Assembly: GCA_027604665.1 (NCBI GenBank)
Contig: JADGIZ010000240.1
Span: 1-18,559, forward strand
Direction: 5' to 3'
Length of the DNA: 18,559 bases
From: Polyrhizophydium stewartii
Taxonomy: Eukaryota > Chytridiomycota > Chytridiomycetes > Rhizophydiales
This document shows positions 8,301 through 16,900 of this stretch, one piece after another. Position 1 is the first letter of the stretch. Every line of letters begins with the position of its first letter. Position numbers and translations under genes: made by a program. The notes under the pieces were generated by a model. It saw only the letters and a program-made list of their open reading frames with translations. It did not search any database and was not told where the DNA came from.

Positions 8301-11109
8301 CGGCAAGCTGCAGGTAGGTCGTGAACAGACGGCCGAAGATCGAGAGCAACTTGCCCGCGTATGGGGCGCCATAGACCTCGTAGATGGCGTGGACAAGGCC
8401 CTTGGCCGAGGCACCAAACTGGGACTTGTCGAGGATGCCCGTGAGAAGCTCGCCGTCCATGAAGAGCACCTGCTGCTCCTCGGGGGCAGTCGGGCCCCAC
8501 TGCTTGGCAGGGATTTTGGACTTGGACTTGAGGTTGAGTAGATCGCGATCCTCGGGAATGAGGTTGTACAGGACCGTCGAGATGACCTGCTTGCCGGTCC
8601 AGCGCGGATAGGGCTTGAAGATGGTGGGCGGCAGCGTGATGATGCGGCCGTTGCGGCCAATGACAATCTGGGTCTCGATGTTGCCGTTTCCGACGCCGCG
8701 GCTCGCGCTGCCCTCGGGGGCAAGACCGTTGTAGACAAGCTGCATGTACTGCTCACGCGTGAAGAAGGTGTCGCGCGAGCACATGTCGACGCCGGCGTCG
8801 ACGTGGTCCTGGATCAGGCCGCGCAGCACGCCGCCGTCGGTCGGGACAAGGTACTGCTGGTCAGTGCGCGCAATCAGCATGGCCTCGGCGCGCGCAATTT
8901 CGTTCTGGGGAAAGTGCACGTTCATCTCGTCGCCGTCAAAGTCGGCGTTGTACGTGTTGCAGTTGGCGTAGTGCATGCGGATTGTCTTCTCCCCGGGCAG
9001 CACGCGCGCCGTGTGGGCCATGATCGAGGGCTTGTGCAGCGTGGGTTGGCGGTTGAGCAGCAGAAAGTCGCCGTTGCGCAGATGGCGGTAGACCTTTTTG
9101 TTGATGTTGTTGAAGTGGTGCGAGTGGTTGGCCTCGCCGTGGTGCATGCTCGGCGTGAGCAGCTGGTTGGCGATGGCGGTACGGCCGGCCTCGTCAAAGA
9201 CGGCAAGCGACACGAGCGAGCCGTCCTCGTTCTCCACGTGCGTCGCGCCTGGCCACTTTGTCGGGCCGTTGATGACGCAGCGGCGCAGTTCGGCAACGTT
9301 GTGGTGCGTGACGGGCTCGGGGTAGGTGAGCTTGGTGGCGAAGACGGGCGGGATGCCGATCTCGTTGGTCTCAATATACGGGTCCGGCGAGATGACACTG
9401 CGCGCGGCGTAGTTGACACGCTTGCCCATCATGTGCTTGCGGAACAGGCCCTCCTTCTTCTCGAGCAGCTGGCGCACGCCCGGCGGCGCCGTCTTGCCCG
9501 CGGGAGTGAGGGGCGCCTTGGAGCTGTCGATGAGGAAGTTGACGCTCTGCTGCAGCGCAACCCAGGCATCGACGGTGCGCTTGAGGTAGTCTGCCTTGCG
9601 CAGCTGCACCAGCGCGGCATCGTGCGCGACGAGCTTGACGGCCTCCTGCTCCTGGCGGCGCAGCTCTTGGATAGCAATGTTGTTCTTGATGATCTCGGAC
9701 AGGTGCGTGTTCTGTGGATGCTCGTACTGCATGTCGCCCATCTTGGAGATGGGGCGGAAGCGAGTCGGTGTGACGGGCACAACGTCGAGGAAGAACATCT
9801 CAACGGACGAGACACGGACGCCGGACTTGGTGGGCGTGCCGTAGAGAAGGTCCAGAATCGTCGCCTCGTTCTTCCACAGCAGCTCGAGATGCGCCTTGAC
9901 CTGCATTGGCGTCAAGAAGGTCTCGCGCTGTGCGGCGTCGAGCACACTGTCGGCATCGATACCCGGCACAGAATAGACATTGTCGGCAACAAGAGACGGA
10001 GCGGCTTGCTTGGCGTCATGGCGCTTTGCAGATGCCTCGGCTGCGAGCGCAGCGTCGCTCGCGGCGCCTTGGTCGGTGGTCTGGCCGGCATTGAAGATGT
10101 TGGGCATTTTGAGGCCGCGTGCGATCATGAGCTTGCGCTGCTTGGCGTTGAGCGGCTTCTCAAAGATCTTTGCCTCGCCGTCCTTGCGGAACTTTGGGGA
10201 CTGGCCGCGGCAGTTCTGGCACGCAATCGACGGGATCGCTGCCATGAATTGGCGCTCGAGACGGCGCAGCGAGTCGGTCAGGAGTGTGGCCTTGGTTGCG
10301 CGGGCGCCGGCATTCTTGGCGAGCGCGTTGGAGACAAAGCGGTCGATGCGCGCCATGATGCGGTCTGCCGTGGACAGGCCGGCGAGCGCGGAGTCGTCGT
10401 CGCCGTCGAGGTTCATGGAGTCGAGGTCAATTTCCATGCCGGCGTCGGGACCGTCGGTGCCGTCGCCATCTGCGTCGTCGTCATCATCGACGGTCTCTTC
10501 CGCCTCGTCGTCGACCATGGAAGTCTTGGTCTTGGATGCCGACGACTTTTTGCCTGCTGCAGCAGCTGCCTTGGACTTTCCGCCGGCCGAGCCAGACGAG
10601 CGCAGTGCAACGGCGTTGTCGAGTTCCGAGGCTTCGATGATCAAGCCGGCGTGCAGCAACTTGAGCTTGGCGGCAAAGTGATGGATGACGGAGCGCGACG
10701 TGCGCAGACGATGGCAGTACAGGCACGTGGACTGCAGCAGTTTGTAGAGCAGCCGGAAGTTGACGGTGTTGTACACGGGCACGGAGAGTTCAATGTGGCC
10801 AAAGTGGCCAGGGCACGCTGCGAACCCGAGTGAGCAGGTCGAGCATCTGGACGGCGCCGTTTTTTTCTGGGTCAGCAGCGGCATTCAACCCCGCGGCGTT
10901 TGCGAGTGCGCGGGCACGGCTTACGTTGAGTCTTTGTTTGCGGGGCCAAGGGCGGGATCGTAGAGGCCGCCGACGGTGGGATGGTCGAGGTTGTCGAAGA
11001 TGAGCGGGTTGGTGATCTGCTTGACCGAGAGCTTGCGGATGTCGGCCGTCTTGTAGAAGGAGAAGTGGACGGCGCGCACCTCGGCGGAGACGGGGTTGGC
11101 GATGTTCAT
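5305..11109 (-). CDS. RPA190: DNA-directed RNA polymerase I largest subunit (A190)
   Basis: Catalytic largest subunit of nucleolar RNA polymerase I, which makes the large rRNA precursor. Exons on the minus strand: 11109-10925, 10846-5956, 5880-5305, about 1883 residues (yeast 1664). The start ATG at 11109 opens MNIANPVSAEV, matching the A190 N-terminus and followed by KQITNP and GGLYDPALG. Zinc sites: C63, C66, C73, H76 and C103, C106, C271, C274. The magnesium-binding NADFDGDEMN motif has its DFDGD at residues 697-701. The bridge helix starts near 1109 (GREGLIDTAVKTSRSGYLQ) and the trigger-loop region near 1318 (GLLAAQSIGEPSTQMTLN). The C-terminus keeps MSFETTASFLT and ESPSARIVMGQ. Oddities: an acidic insert in the clamp (about 168-213) and a very acidic block in the jaw (about 1495-1675). 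It is divergent from the uS19m gene. All catalytic motifs are intact. Confidence 0.97.
5881..5955 (-). other. Intron 2 of RPA190
   Basis: 75 nt, phase 0. On the minus strand the donor is GTGCGT, a CTGAC lies about 35 nt before the end, and the acceptor is TGTGCAG after a GT-rich tract. Splicing gives CELTLEFTADTKKILML, continuous with the A190 family. Confidence 0.9.
6010..6555 (-). other. Acidic jaw expansion of A190 (coding)
   Basis: About 180 residues dominated by Asp, Glu, Ala and Ser with scattered Lys/Arg patches. It lies between the GISLGNFD segment and YIKGYKFD. In yeast A190 this part of the jaw holds the acidic DNA-mimicking (expander) loop seen in the DNA cleft of inactive Pol I. 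Position and charge match; equivalent function is inference. Confidence 0.7.
10395..10540 (-). other. Acidic insertion in A190 clamp (coding)
   Basis: About 48 residues rich in Asp and Glu, encoded between the second zinc-site half CLYC (C103, C106) and its partner half CQNC (C271, C274). The spacing between these halves is about 38 residues longer than in yeast A190 (102/105 to 233/236), so the segment accounts for most of the extra length. Confidence 0.65.
10847..10924 (-). other. Intron 1 of RPA190
   Basis: 78 nt, phase 2. Donor GTAAGC is the most canonical in the window; CTGAC occurs upstream of the acceptor GTCCAG. Splicing builds the Thr codon from ac and a, and creates the zinc motif STCSTCSLGFAACPGH, which neither exon gives alone. 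This is strong support for the junction. Confidence 0.95.
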
Positions 11110-11542
11110 GGCGAGCGGCACGCGCGGGAGCGCGGATTCCTGCTAGCTCCGAGGCGGCGGACGGGCGTTTAGGCGCGCGAGGTCTTGGAGAGCGAGGCTG
11201 CAGCGACGGCGCGCGCTGGGGCCGTGGTCGTCGAGGCAGCGGCAGAGACGACGCGAAAGAAAAACCGGCAGTCAGCAACACAGCGGGCAGGCGCGACGGA
11301 CGCCGGACGCGGCGCCGGCGGCAGCGCGTGTGCGCAGCGTGCAGAATGCAGGCACATGCGCGCTGGAAGTAGGCCGAAACGGCGGCGGCGGCGGCGGTGG
11401 CGGCTGCGGAGGGGCGGCGGCACGCACCAGCGGCGGGTGTGCGTGTGTCGGCGGACGGAGAGATCGTCGCGCTGCGAGGCCAGGCGACACCCAATGACTC
11501 GCCCGTGACATTTTTTGGCCGCTCTTTGCCCTCGAACCCGCC
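11110..11542. promoter_or_regulatory. Shared upstream region of divergent RPA190 and uS19m genes
   Basis: 433 bp between two divergent ATGs, so it must hold both promoters and 5' UTRs. It is very GC-rich, has no clear TATA box, and contains a GGC repeat near 11381-11397 and a T-run (TTTTTT) about 27 nt before the uS19m ATG. I looked for the yeast ribosome-biogenesis PAC core (GATGAG) in this stretch and did not find it. Open frames here look like GC-driven shadows; no gene is supported. Confidence 0.6.
11381..11397 (+). repeat. (GGC)n trinucleotide tract
   Basis: About five and two-thirds GGC units, continuing as an imperfect GGC-rich stretch to about 11420, in the divergent promoter region. 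Non-coding as far as can be seen. Confidence 0.75.
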
Positions 11543-11785
11543 ATGCCGCGAGCCGTGTGGAAAGGCCCGTTCTTCGTTCCTCTGCCCAAGGCCGCCCCGG
11601 GCGAGGCCATCCGCACCATGGCGCGCGCATCGACGATCCTGCCGTCGCACGTCGGCAAGAAGTTCCTCGTCCACAACGGCAAATCGTTCCTGCCCGTCTT
11701 CGTGACCGAGCAGATGGTCAACAAGAAGCTGGGCGAGTTCGCCCCGACCCGCAAGCCGTTCTCGTTCAAGAAGAAGGACCGCTGA
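11543..11785 (+). CDS. RSM19: Mitochondrial small ribosomal subunit protein uS19m
   Basis: Nuclear-encoded mitochondrial ribosomal protein S19, which sits in the head of the small subunit near the A-site tRNA. 80 residues in a single exon; bacterial S19 and yeast Rsm19 are about 91-92. The family signature is clear: VWKGPFF at the N-terminus, [20 protein letters not shown] in the middle, [20 protein letters not shown] and a basic FKKKDR end. The ATG is the only in-frame Met after an upstream stop at 11495, so there is no long cleavable presequence; targeting would rely on the basic N-terminal part. It is divergent from RPA190 and convergent with the tRNA pseudouridine synthase gene, 103 bp away. 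Confidence 0.95.
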   Translation: MPRAVWKGPFFVPLPKAAPGEAIRTMARASTILPSHVGKKFLVHNGKSFLPVFVTEQMVNKKLGEFAPTRKPFSFKKKDR

Positions 11786-11888
11786 GGCGGCAACGCCCAC
11801 GCATATCGCCTGCGCGCGCACTTGTGTGGGGCATGCGCTGGCGCACCGCATGCACCCTCGCCGGCCGCGAATGAACGCAGCACGCATT
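11786..11888. other. Convergent intergenic spacer with hairpin-capable repeat
   Basis: 103 bp between the uS19m and PUS3 stop codons. It contains a perfect 7-bp inverted repeat, GCATGCG at 11831-11837 and CGCATGC at 11847-11853, with a 9-nt loop. No AATAAA is seen on either strand. Whether the repeat acts in 3' end formation is unknown. Confidence 0.55.
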
Positions 11889-13799
11889 TCATTCAAGGCT
11901 TGGCCGTTTCCGCGGCGGCTGGCCGTCACCGTCGACATCCATGGCCGCCCCGCCCGCTGCGCCGTCGGCGGGGTCATCGACGCGACCGCTCGCGGCACTT
12001 GGTACGGCGTCGCCGTCGCCGCTGCCGTCGCCCGACGAGGCGAGCGCCCGCTTGCGCTGCTTTTTCTGCGCCAGCAGGTGTGTCTGCTTGCGGACGACGT
12101 CCTCGACCGAGTCGCAGCGCTTGCGCTGCGCGAGCTTCACGTACGCGCGGCCAGTGCCGACGCCGGCGCCGCGGCCGAGCCCAGTTGGGCCAAACGCATC
12201 GTCACCTTCGCCGCTGGGCGCGATCGCGCTTGGCGGCACGCTGCCGATCGCCGTGTATCGCCGCACAAGCGTTGCGAGCTGCAGCGAGCGGATCGTCGAT
12301 GCCTGCCACTGCCCGACGAGCTGGCCCATGACCCGCACGTCGTTGCATGCGACGCCCTTGGGCTGCCTGCCGGGGCGCGCCGGCGCTGCCGGGTCTAGTG
12401 AGCCGTCGTCGCGCACGCGCCATGCCAGCATTCCCGCTGGATAGGCGCACTCGACCAGCACGAGCGGCGTGTCGGCGGCCATGTCGTAGAACGGGCGGCC
12501 GGCGTTGGGCGGGTGCTGCGATAGATCCAGCATGTGCGAGACGACCTCGGGCTGCTCAAGGCCCTTTCCCACGAGCAGCAATAGCGCCATCATGTTGCGC
12601 ACCTGGTGCCACAAGAACGCCCGTCCGCGCACCACCAGCGCATGGAATCGGTCCGAGGCGGAGTCCAAGGTGCCCGCGTCGCCGCTGTCCCCATCGCCAT
12701 TGTGCACTGCCTGGCCGTCCTCGCCGGGGCTGCCTTGGGCAAGCTCGCGAGCCGGCACGATGCTGCACTCCATGATCGTGCGCACAAAGTACTTGTCCCG
12801 CGCCGCCTTGGTTGAGTCGATCTTGCAGATGTGCCTGCAGTCGTGCGTGCCAACAAACAGCTCCGCGGCCCGCTGCATCGCTGCAACGTCCAGACCCGCG
12901 GCGTCAAAGAAGTAGTTGTACTTGCGGTGCGTGCATGTGAAGCGCGCGTCAAAGGTGTCGTCGACAGGCGACCACGCCAGCACGCGGATGTCGGGTGGAA
13001 GCAGCCTGTTGAGCATGTTGAGATACGGCAGCTCTGGCACGCCGTCGCTGTCAGATGCCGGTGCCAGCGCTGCGCCTGGGTTTCCATTGCTGAGCGCATC
13101 CTTCCCAGCGGCCTCTTCTGGTCGCATCCACTTTTGGCCGGCCGTCGCATCCTGGACCCACTCAGCGACCTCGGCCCACGTCTTGGTGCCAGGATCCGCC
13201 GGACGGCTGGTGCGAATCCACAGACTGACAACCTGCTCGAATGCGCTGACGCCCTTGTCGGTGCGGCCACAGCGCGACCACCCGCACACGAGCTGCTGCG
13301 GCATCGTCGGCTGCTGCGGCGCTGCCCGGCGCGCAGCCGGCTCGCCCGCGGCCGCCTGCCCAGCATCGTCGGTGCTCGAGGTCGCCGCCTCGACCGCGGC
13401 AAGCGACTCGGGCACGAGCTTGCTCGTGTGCAGCGCGCGGAACAGCTGCGCCTCGACCGTCGGCACGTTGTCGCCGCTGGCACTCGAGAAGCCGTAGTAG
13501 GCGTCACCAAAGTAGGCCAGCTTCAGCGCAACGTGCCGGGCACGGTGCTTCGCAAAGTCGAACGGGCGTGCGTCGTTGCGCTTCTTGCCGCCGGCCTTTT
13601 CGCTGCCGTCGGCCGCCTTGGCCTGCCCCTCTGGCTCGAGGACGCCGACTGCGTGTGCTGCCTGGAGCTCCTGCTTGCGCTGCTGGCGCCTGACTACCTC
13701 GAGCTGCCGCTCGAGCGTCTGGATGTGCTCAATGAGCTGCTCGCGGTTCCACCCGGCGAGGTCTGCGGACGACATTCGCGTGGCAAGAGTGCGGAGCAT
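11889..13799 (-). CDS. PUS3: tRNA pseudouridine(38/39) synthase, Deg1/Pus3 type (TruA family)
   Basis: Converts uridine 38 and/or 39 of the tRNA anticodon arm to pseudouridine. 636 residues, one exon. An N-terminal helix likely to coil (residues 17-50) precedes PFDFAKHRARHVALKLAYFG (79-98), as in Pus3. The active-site motif is SRCGRTDKGVSAFEQVVSL, with catalytic Asp181. Further Deg1/Pus3 marks are LNRLLPPDIRVLAWSPV, FDARFTC, RKYNYFF, FVGTHDCRHICKID and FLWHQVRNMM, and near the end AYVKLAQRKRCDSVEDVV. It is longer than human (481) or yeast (442) because of Ala/Pro-rich inserts at about 134-168 and 205-255 and a C-terminal tail with basic KKQRKR and PPRKRP, possible nuclear signals. A second Met (residue 9) could be the start for a form lacking the first eight residues. 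The ATG follows the gelsolin gene's stop by 148 bp on the same strand. Confidence 0.94.
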   Translation of the reverse strand: MLRTLATRMSSADLAGWNREQLIEHIQTLERQLEVVRRQQRKQELQAAHAVGVLEPEGQAKAADGSEKAGGKKRNDARPFDFAKHRARHVALKLAYFGDAYYGFSSASGDNVPTVEAQLFRALHTSKLVPESLAAVEAATSSTDDAGQAAAGEPAARRAAPQQPTMPQQLVCGWSRCGRTDKGVSAFEQVVSLWIRTSRPADPGTKTWAEVAEWVQDATAGQKWMRPEEAAGKDALSNGNPGAALAPASDSDGVPELPYLNMLNRLLPPDIRVLAWSPVDDTFDARFTCTHRKYNYFFDAAGLDVAAMQRAAELFVGTHDCRHICKIDSTKAARDKYFVRTIMECSIVPARELAQGSPGEDGQAVHNGDGDSGDAGTLDSASDRFHALVVRGRAFLWHQVRNMMALLLLVGKGLEQPEVVSHMLDLSQHPPNAGRPFYDMAADTPLVLVECAYPAGMLAWRVRDDGSLDPAAPARPGRQPKGVACNDVRVMGQLVGQWQASTIRSLQLATLVRRYTAIGSVPPSAIAPSGEGDDAFGPTGLGRGAGVGTGRAYVKLAQRKRCDSVEDVVRKQTHLLAQKKQRKRALASSGDGSGDGDAVPSAASGRVDDPADGAAGGAAMDVDGDGQPPRKRPSLE

Positions 13800-13947
13800 C
13801 CAGAGAGAGCCAGTTTATGGATGGGCTGGAAGCGCAAGAGCAAAGAGAGTATGTGCGTGCATGTGGAATGAAGAAGGGGGTGTGGGTGGTGCAATGTGTG
13901 TGTGTGTGTGCGTGTGTGTGTGCGGGCGACAGCGAGAGAAGGGGGCT
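13800..13947 (-). promoter_or_regulatory. PUS3 upstream region and 3' flank of gelsolin gene
   Basis: 148 bp between the gelsolin stop codon and the PUS3 start codon, both on the minus strand. It must contain the end of one transcript and the promoter of the next. It holds a TG (CA on the minus strand) repeat and a pyrimidine-rich stretch just before the PUS3 ATG. No AATAAA is visible on the minus strand. Confidence 0.5.
13895..13922 (+). repeat. (TG)n dinucleotide repeat
   Basis: Eight TG units followed, after one CG, by five and a half more. It is CA-repeat on the strand of the flanking genes, about 95 bp upstream of PUS3. Confidence 0.85.
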
Positions 13948-16900
13948 TCATGCAGGTGCAGCGCCAGCGGAGGCATGGCCGTTTGGCGCCGGCGTCGCAT
14001 TCCTGGCGATCCTGTTCTGGCGCTGCTCGCGAAGGAACAGATTGCCCGGGTCGATGGCGTTGGTCGACTCGTCCCAGCCGTGGAAGAAGGCGCGGAACTC
14101 GATGGGCTCGGAGCCTTGGTAGACCCACCAGACGTCGTCGCGCGTGGTGGCCGTGTGCGATGGCGGGTTGACGATGTGGTTGATGCGGCTCTTGATCGTC
14201 GGGCCGTGCGCCAGGCGCTGGCGGCCGAGAGATGCGTGGCGGGAAAGAGGCGCTGCCGCCGCGTGCAATGCCGCCCGCACCGCTGCCTGGAGCGACTCGG
14301 CGGAACTCGCCGTTTGCACCTGGCGCCCGCCGTCAAAGACGGCAACGCGGCCGTCGTCGAGGTGGTCGAGCCAGACCTCGACGCTCTTGCGCGTCAGCTT
14401 GCACACCACATCGGACGCCTCGGCGCCCGTCCACACAAACATGGTGTGCGGCGCGCCGGGGTCCAGGATCACGCATGTGTCTGGCGTGCAGTCGATCTGA
14501 GAGAAGAAGTTGATCTCCTCGACCAAGAAGTAGCCCTGCGAGCACGAACACCGCAGGAAGCGCGGCGGCCGGTTGGTGTGGGACTCGGAGCCTGCAGCAT
14601 ACACGCCGCGGCCGCCCGGAATCAGCGCCCAAAAGGCCTGCGGCTCGAGCTTCTCGGCAATCACGTCGTATAGCGCGGTTGCTCCGAGTCCGCCTGCGAG
14701 GCGCGGCTGCACGGCAGACGCGACTGACTCTGCAACACTCGCGCGACGATCGCCCGCAATCGACTCGACGCCGTCGCGCTCGTAAACACTGCGCCTGTCA
14801 ATGTCGTCTCCGAGCACAGAGTCGCGTGCAGCGTCAGAGCGCACGGTCACGTCGTACTGGCTGTCAAACGAGAGCAGCATGTCGGCAACCATTCGAGCAC
14901 GACGCGCCTCGTCCTTGGACACACCCTTGCCGATCCACAGATAGTGGCGCGCGCGGGCTGGATCGAGCGACTGCACAAAGAAGCTGTCGCGCGACACCAG
15001 CGACGCCGCCGCCGCAGTGACTTGGATCGCGCGAGTCGTCTTGTAACGCAGATCCGAGCGGATGTGGAACATGGCGCATGGCGACTTGCCTGCTCCCTGG
15101 ACAGACGTGCGGAGAAGTGCGCCAGCCGCAGAGTCTGATCCGCCAGACGCAGCGGCGGCGGCCTTGGCCTCCATGCGCATCAGCCAGTCGGTGCGCGATC
15201 CCGATCGCAGAACACACATGTTATCGAGATGTGACAAGAGCGCAATCGGTTCTTTGCCTTGCTCGAGGTGCACAACGCGCACGGGCGAGTGGTACATTTG
15301 CTCGACCAGGTGCTCCATCTCGTGCTGGGTCTTGAGCTTGAAAGTCGAGTACGCAAGCCGGCTTGCGTGCCGCCCCTGCCAAAAGTAGACGACACACTCG
15401 AGCACGGCGGCGGGTGCAGAAGCCGTCGCGCTGCGAGCGGCCTCGTCATCTTCGTAATAGTCGTCGTCAAAAACGTCGCTCTCGGATTCGGCGTCCGGGT
15501 TGCCGCTGCTGCCGCCCACGTTGTTGCTGCTGTCGACGGCGCTCCCCACCGCACTTCCCGCGGCGCTGCTGCCGCCGGCGTCGCCATCAGCGTCGCCATC
15601 GGCTCCGCGCAGGCGGTCAAACGCGCTGCCCTGCGAGTGCCGCGAAACAATGCTCTCGCCATTGCCGCTGCTTGCGACCGATGGCCGCTTGGAGTGGCTC
15701 GGCCGGTTGCTGCCGCGGCGCGGCGTCGACATGCGCCGCGCTGCAAGCTTGTCGGCAAGCTGCTCGCGTGCCTCGACGCGGTACACGCACAGAAACACGT
15801 AGGCGTCGTTCGTGAAGAAGAGGCCTCGCTCGCCTTCGGGCAGCTGCACGAACCTGCCACGGTTGTAGACAAAGCACGTGAACGCCTGCAGCAGCTTGTT
15901 GGCGTGCTCGATCGTGTCTTCGATCAGAAGCGAGTTGAAATCCAGGTTGGGCGGGGGCGCGTAGAGTGCCTTGACGTCAACGCGGATCTTGGAGGCAGTG
16001 GCAGCGGCTCCCGGCTTGCCGTTTGGTCCCGCAGGTGTCTTTGCGGCAGCAACACCCGCTGGCGCACCGGCCAGGTCGCCCTTACCGCCGCTGAGCATAA
16101 CCTCGCGCCAGTTGACCGAGTCCAGCTTGGCGCCGTCCCAGTCACCAAAGCTGAGCTTGAAGATTTCGGGTTCGTGCTCATCGATGCACCGATTGAGGCC
16201 GACCCATTTCGGCCGCTTCTGCGACGATACGACTTTCTGCAAGTTTCAGGTCGCGATGGCGAGACGTTAGCGCCTCTCCACGAGGTCCGTTGTATCCTCT
16301 GCTGCACGCAATACGCACAGCCAGGAGCTCCGTCGCCATTGACCGCAATTGCGGCCATGCGTTCTTTCCGATCCACAAGAACAGCTCGACGCCTGCGTCC
16401 AGAATGTAGCATCCGTCTGAAAACAGCACTGAGCGCTTGAGCTTGCCGACGGCGACAATGTGTGATTCTAGTTCTGGCGCCATTTTCGGGAATGCGCGGT
16501 ACAGCGTGGGCGGCGCGCGCGACAGCTGGCTAAAGTGGCGCTCGAGCACAGATTCAGGATCATCCTCATTTGGCTCTGTGGTGGCCGAGTGTCAGCTTGC
16601 GATGTCCTGGAAGACAAGAGCGAGGCGAGCATCGCAAAAACACACTTTGGCCTTCTGCTTCGGCGTCCTCTCTTGTGCGCTCTCCTCCCAGAATCTCCCA
16701 CAGACGCGGCGGCTCGTCCCACTCGTCAACCTCGACAACATGAGCGCGACCGACGCGCTCGAGCTTGTTGATGCGCTCGCAAATCATGCGGCATTTGACG
16801 CGGTGCTGCTGGCTGGACTTGGACCCGTTCCACTGGAAGATCTCAAGTCCCCAGTCGAGCAAGAACACACCATCCGACGCGAGTGACCAATACGCGGGCT

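Noticed and set aside
5801..8541. Other long + strand frames opposite RPA190 (5801-7489 and 7291-8541)
   Set aside because: Ser/Arg-rich or Arg/Ala-rich translations mirroring the acidic and conserved parts of A190; shadows of the sense gene.
8803..10833. 676-codon open frame on the + strand antisense to RPA190
   Set aside because: It lies wholly opposite the highly conserved Pol I coding exon. GC-rich codon bias commonly creates long antisense frames; its translation shows Val/Leu/Arg-rich shadow composition and no recognisable domain.
11110..11121. Upstream GTG as start of RPA190
   Set aside because: The ATG at 11109 starts exactly at the conserved A190 N-terminus; a GTG start is not expected in a nuclear gene.
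11185..11508. 107-codon + strand frame in the RPA190/uS19m spacer
   Set aside because: Ala/Arg/Gly-rich translation of GGC-repeat DNA with no recognisable feature; treated as promoter or UTR sequence.
12831..13871. 346-codon + strand frame opposite PUS3
   Set aside because: Antisense to conserved Deg1/Pus3 motifs, with shadow composition.
15259..16440. 393-codon + strand frame opposite the gelsolin gene
   Set aside because: Crosses a supported intron of the gelsolin gene on the other strand and shows no domain.
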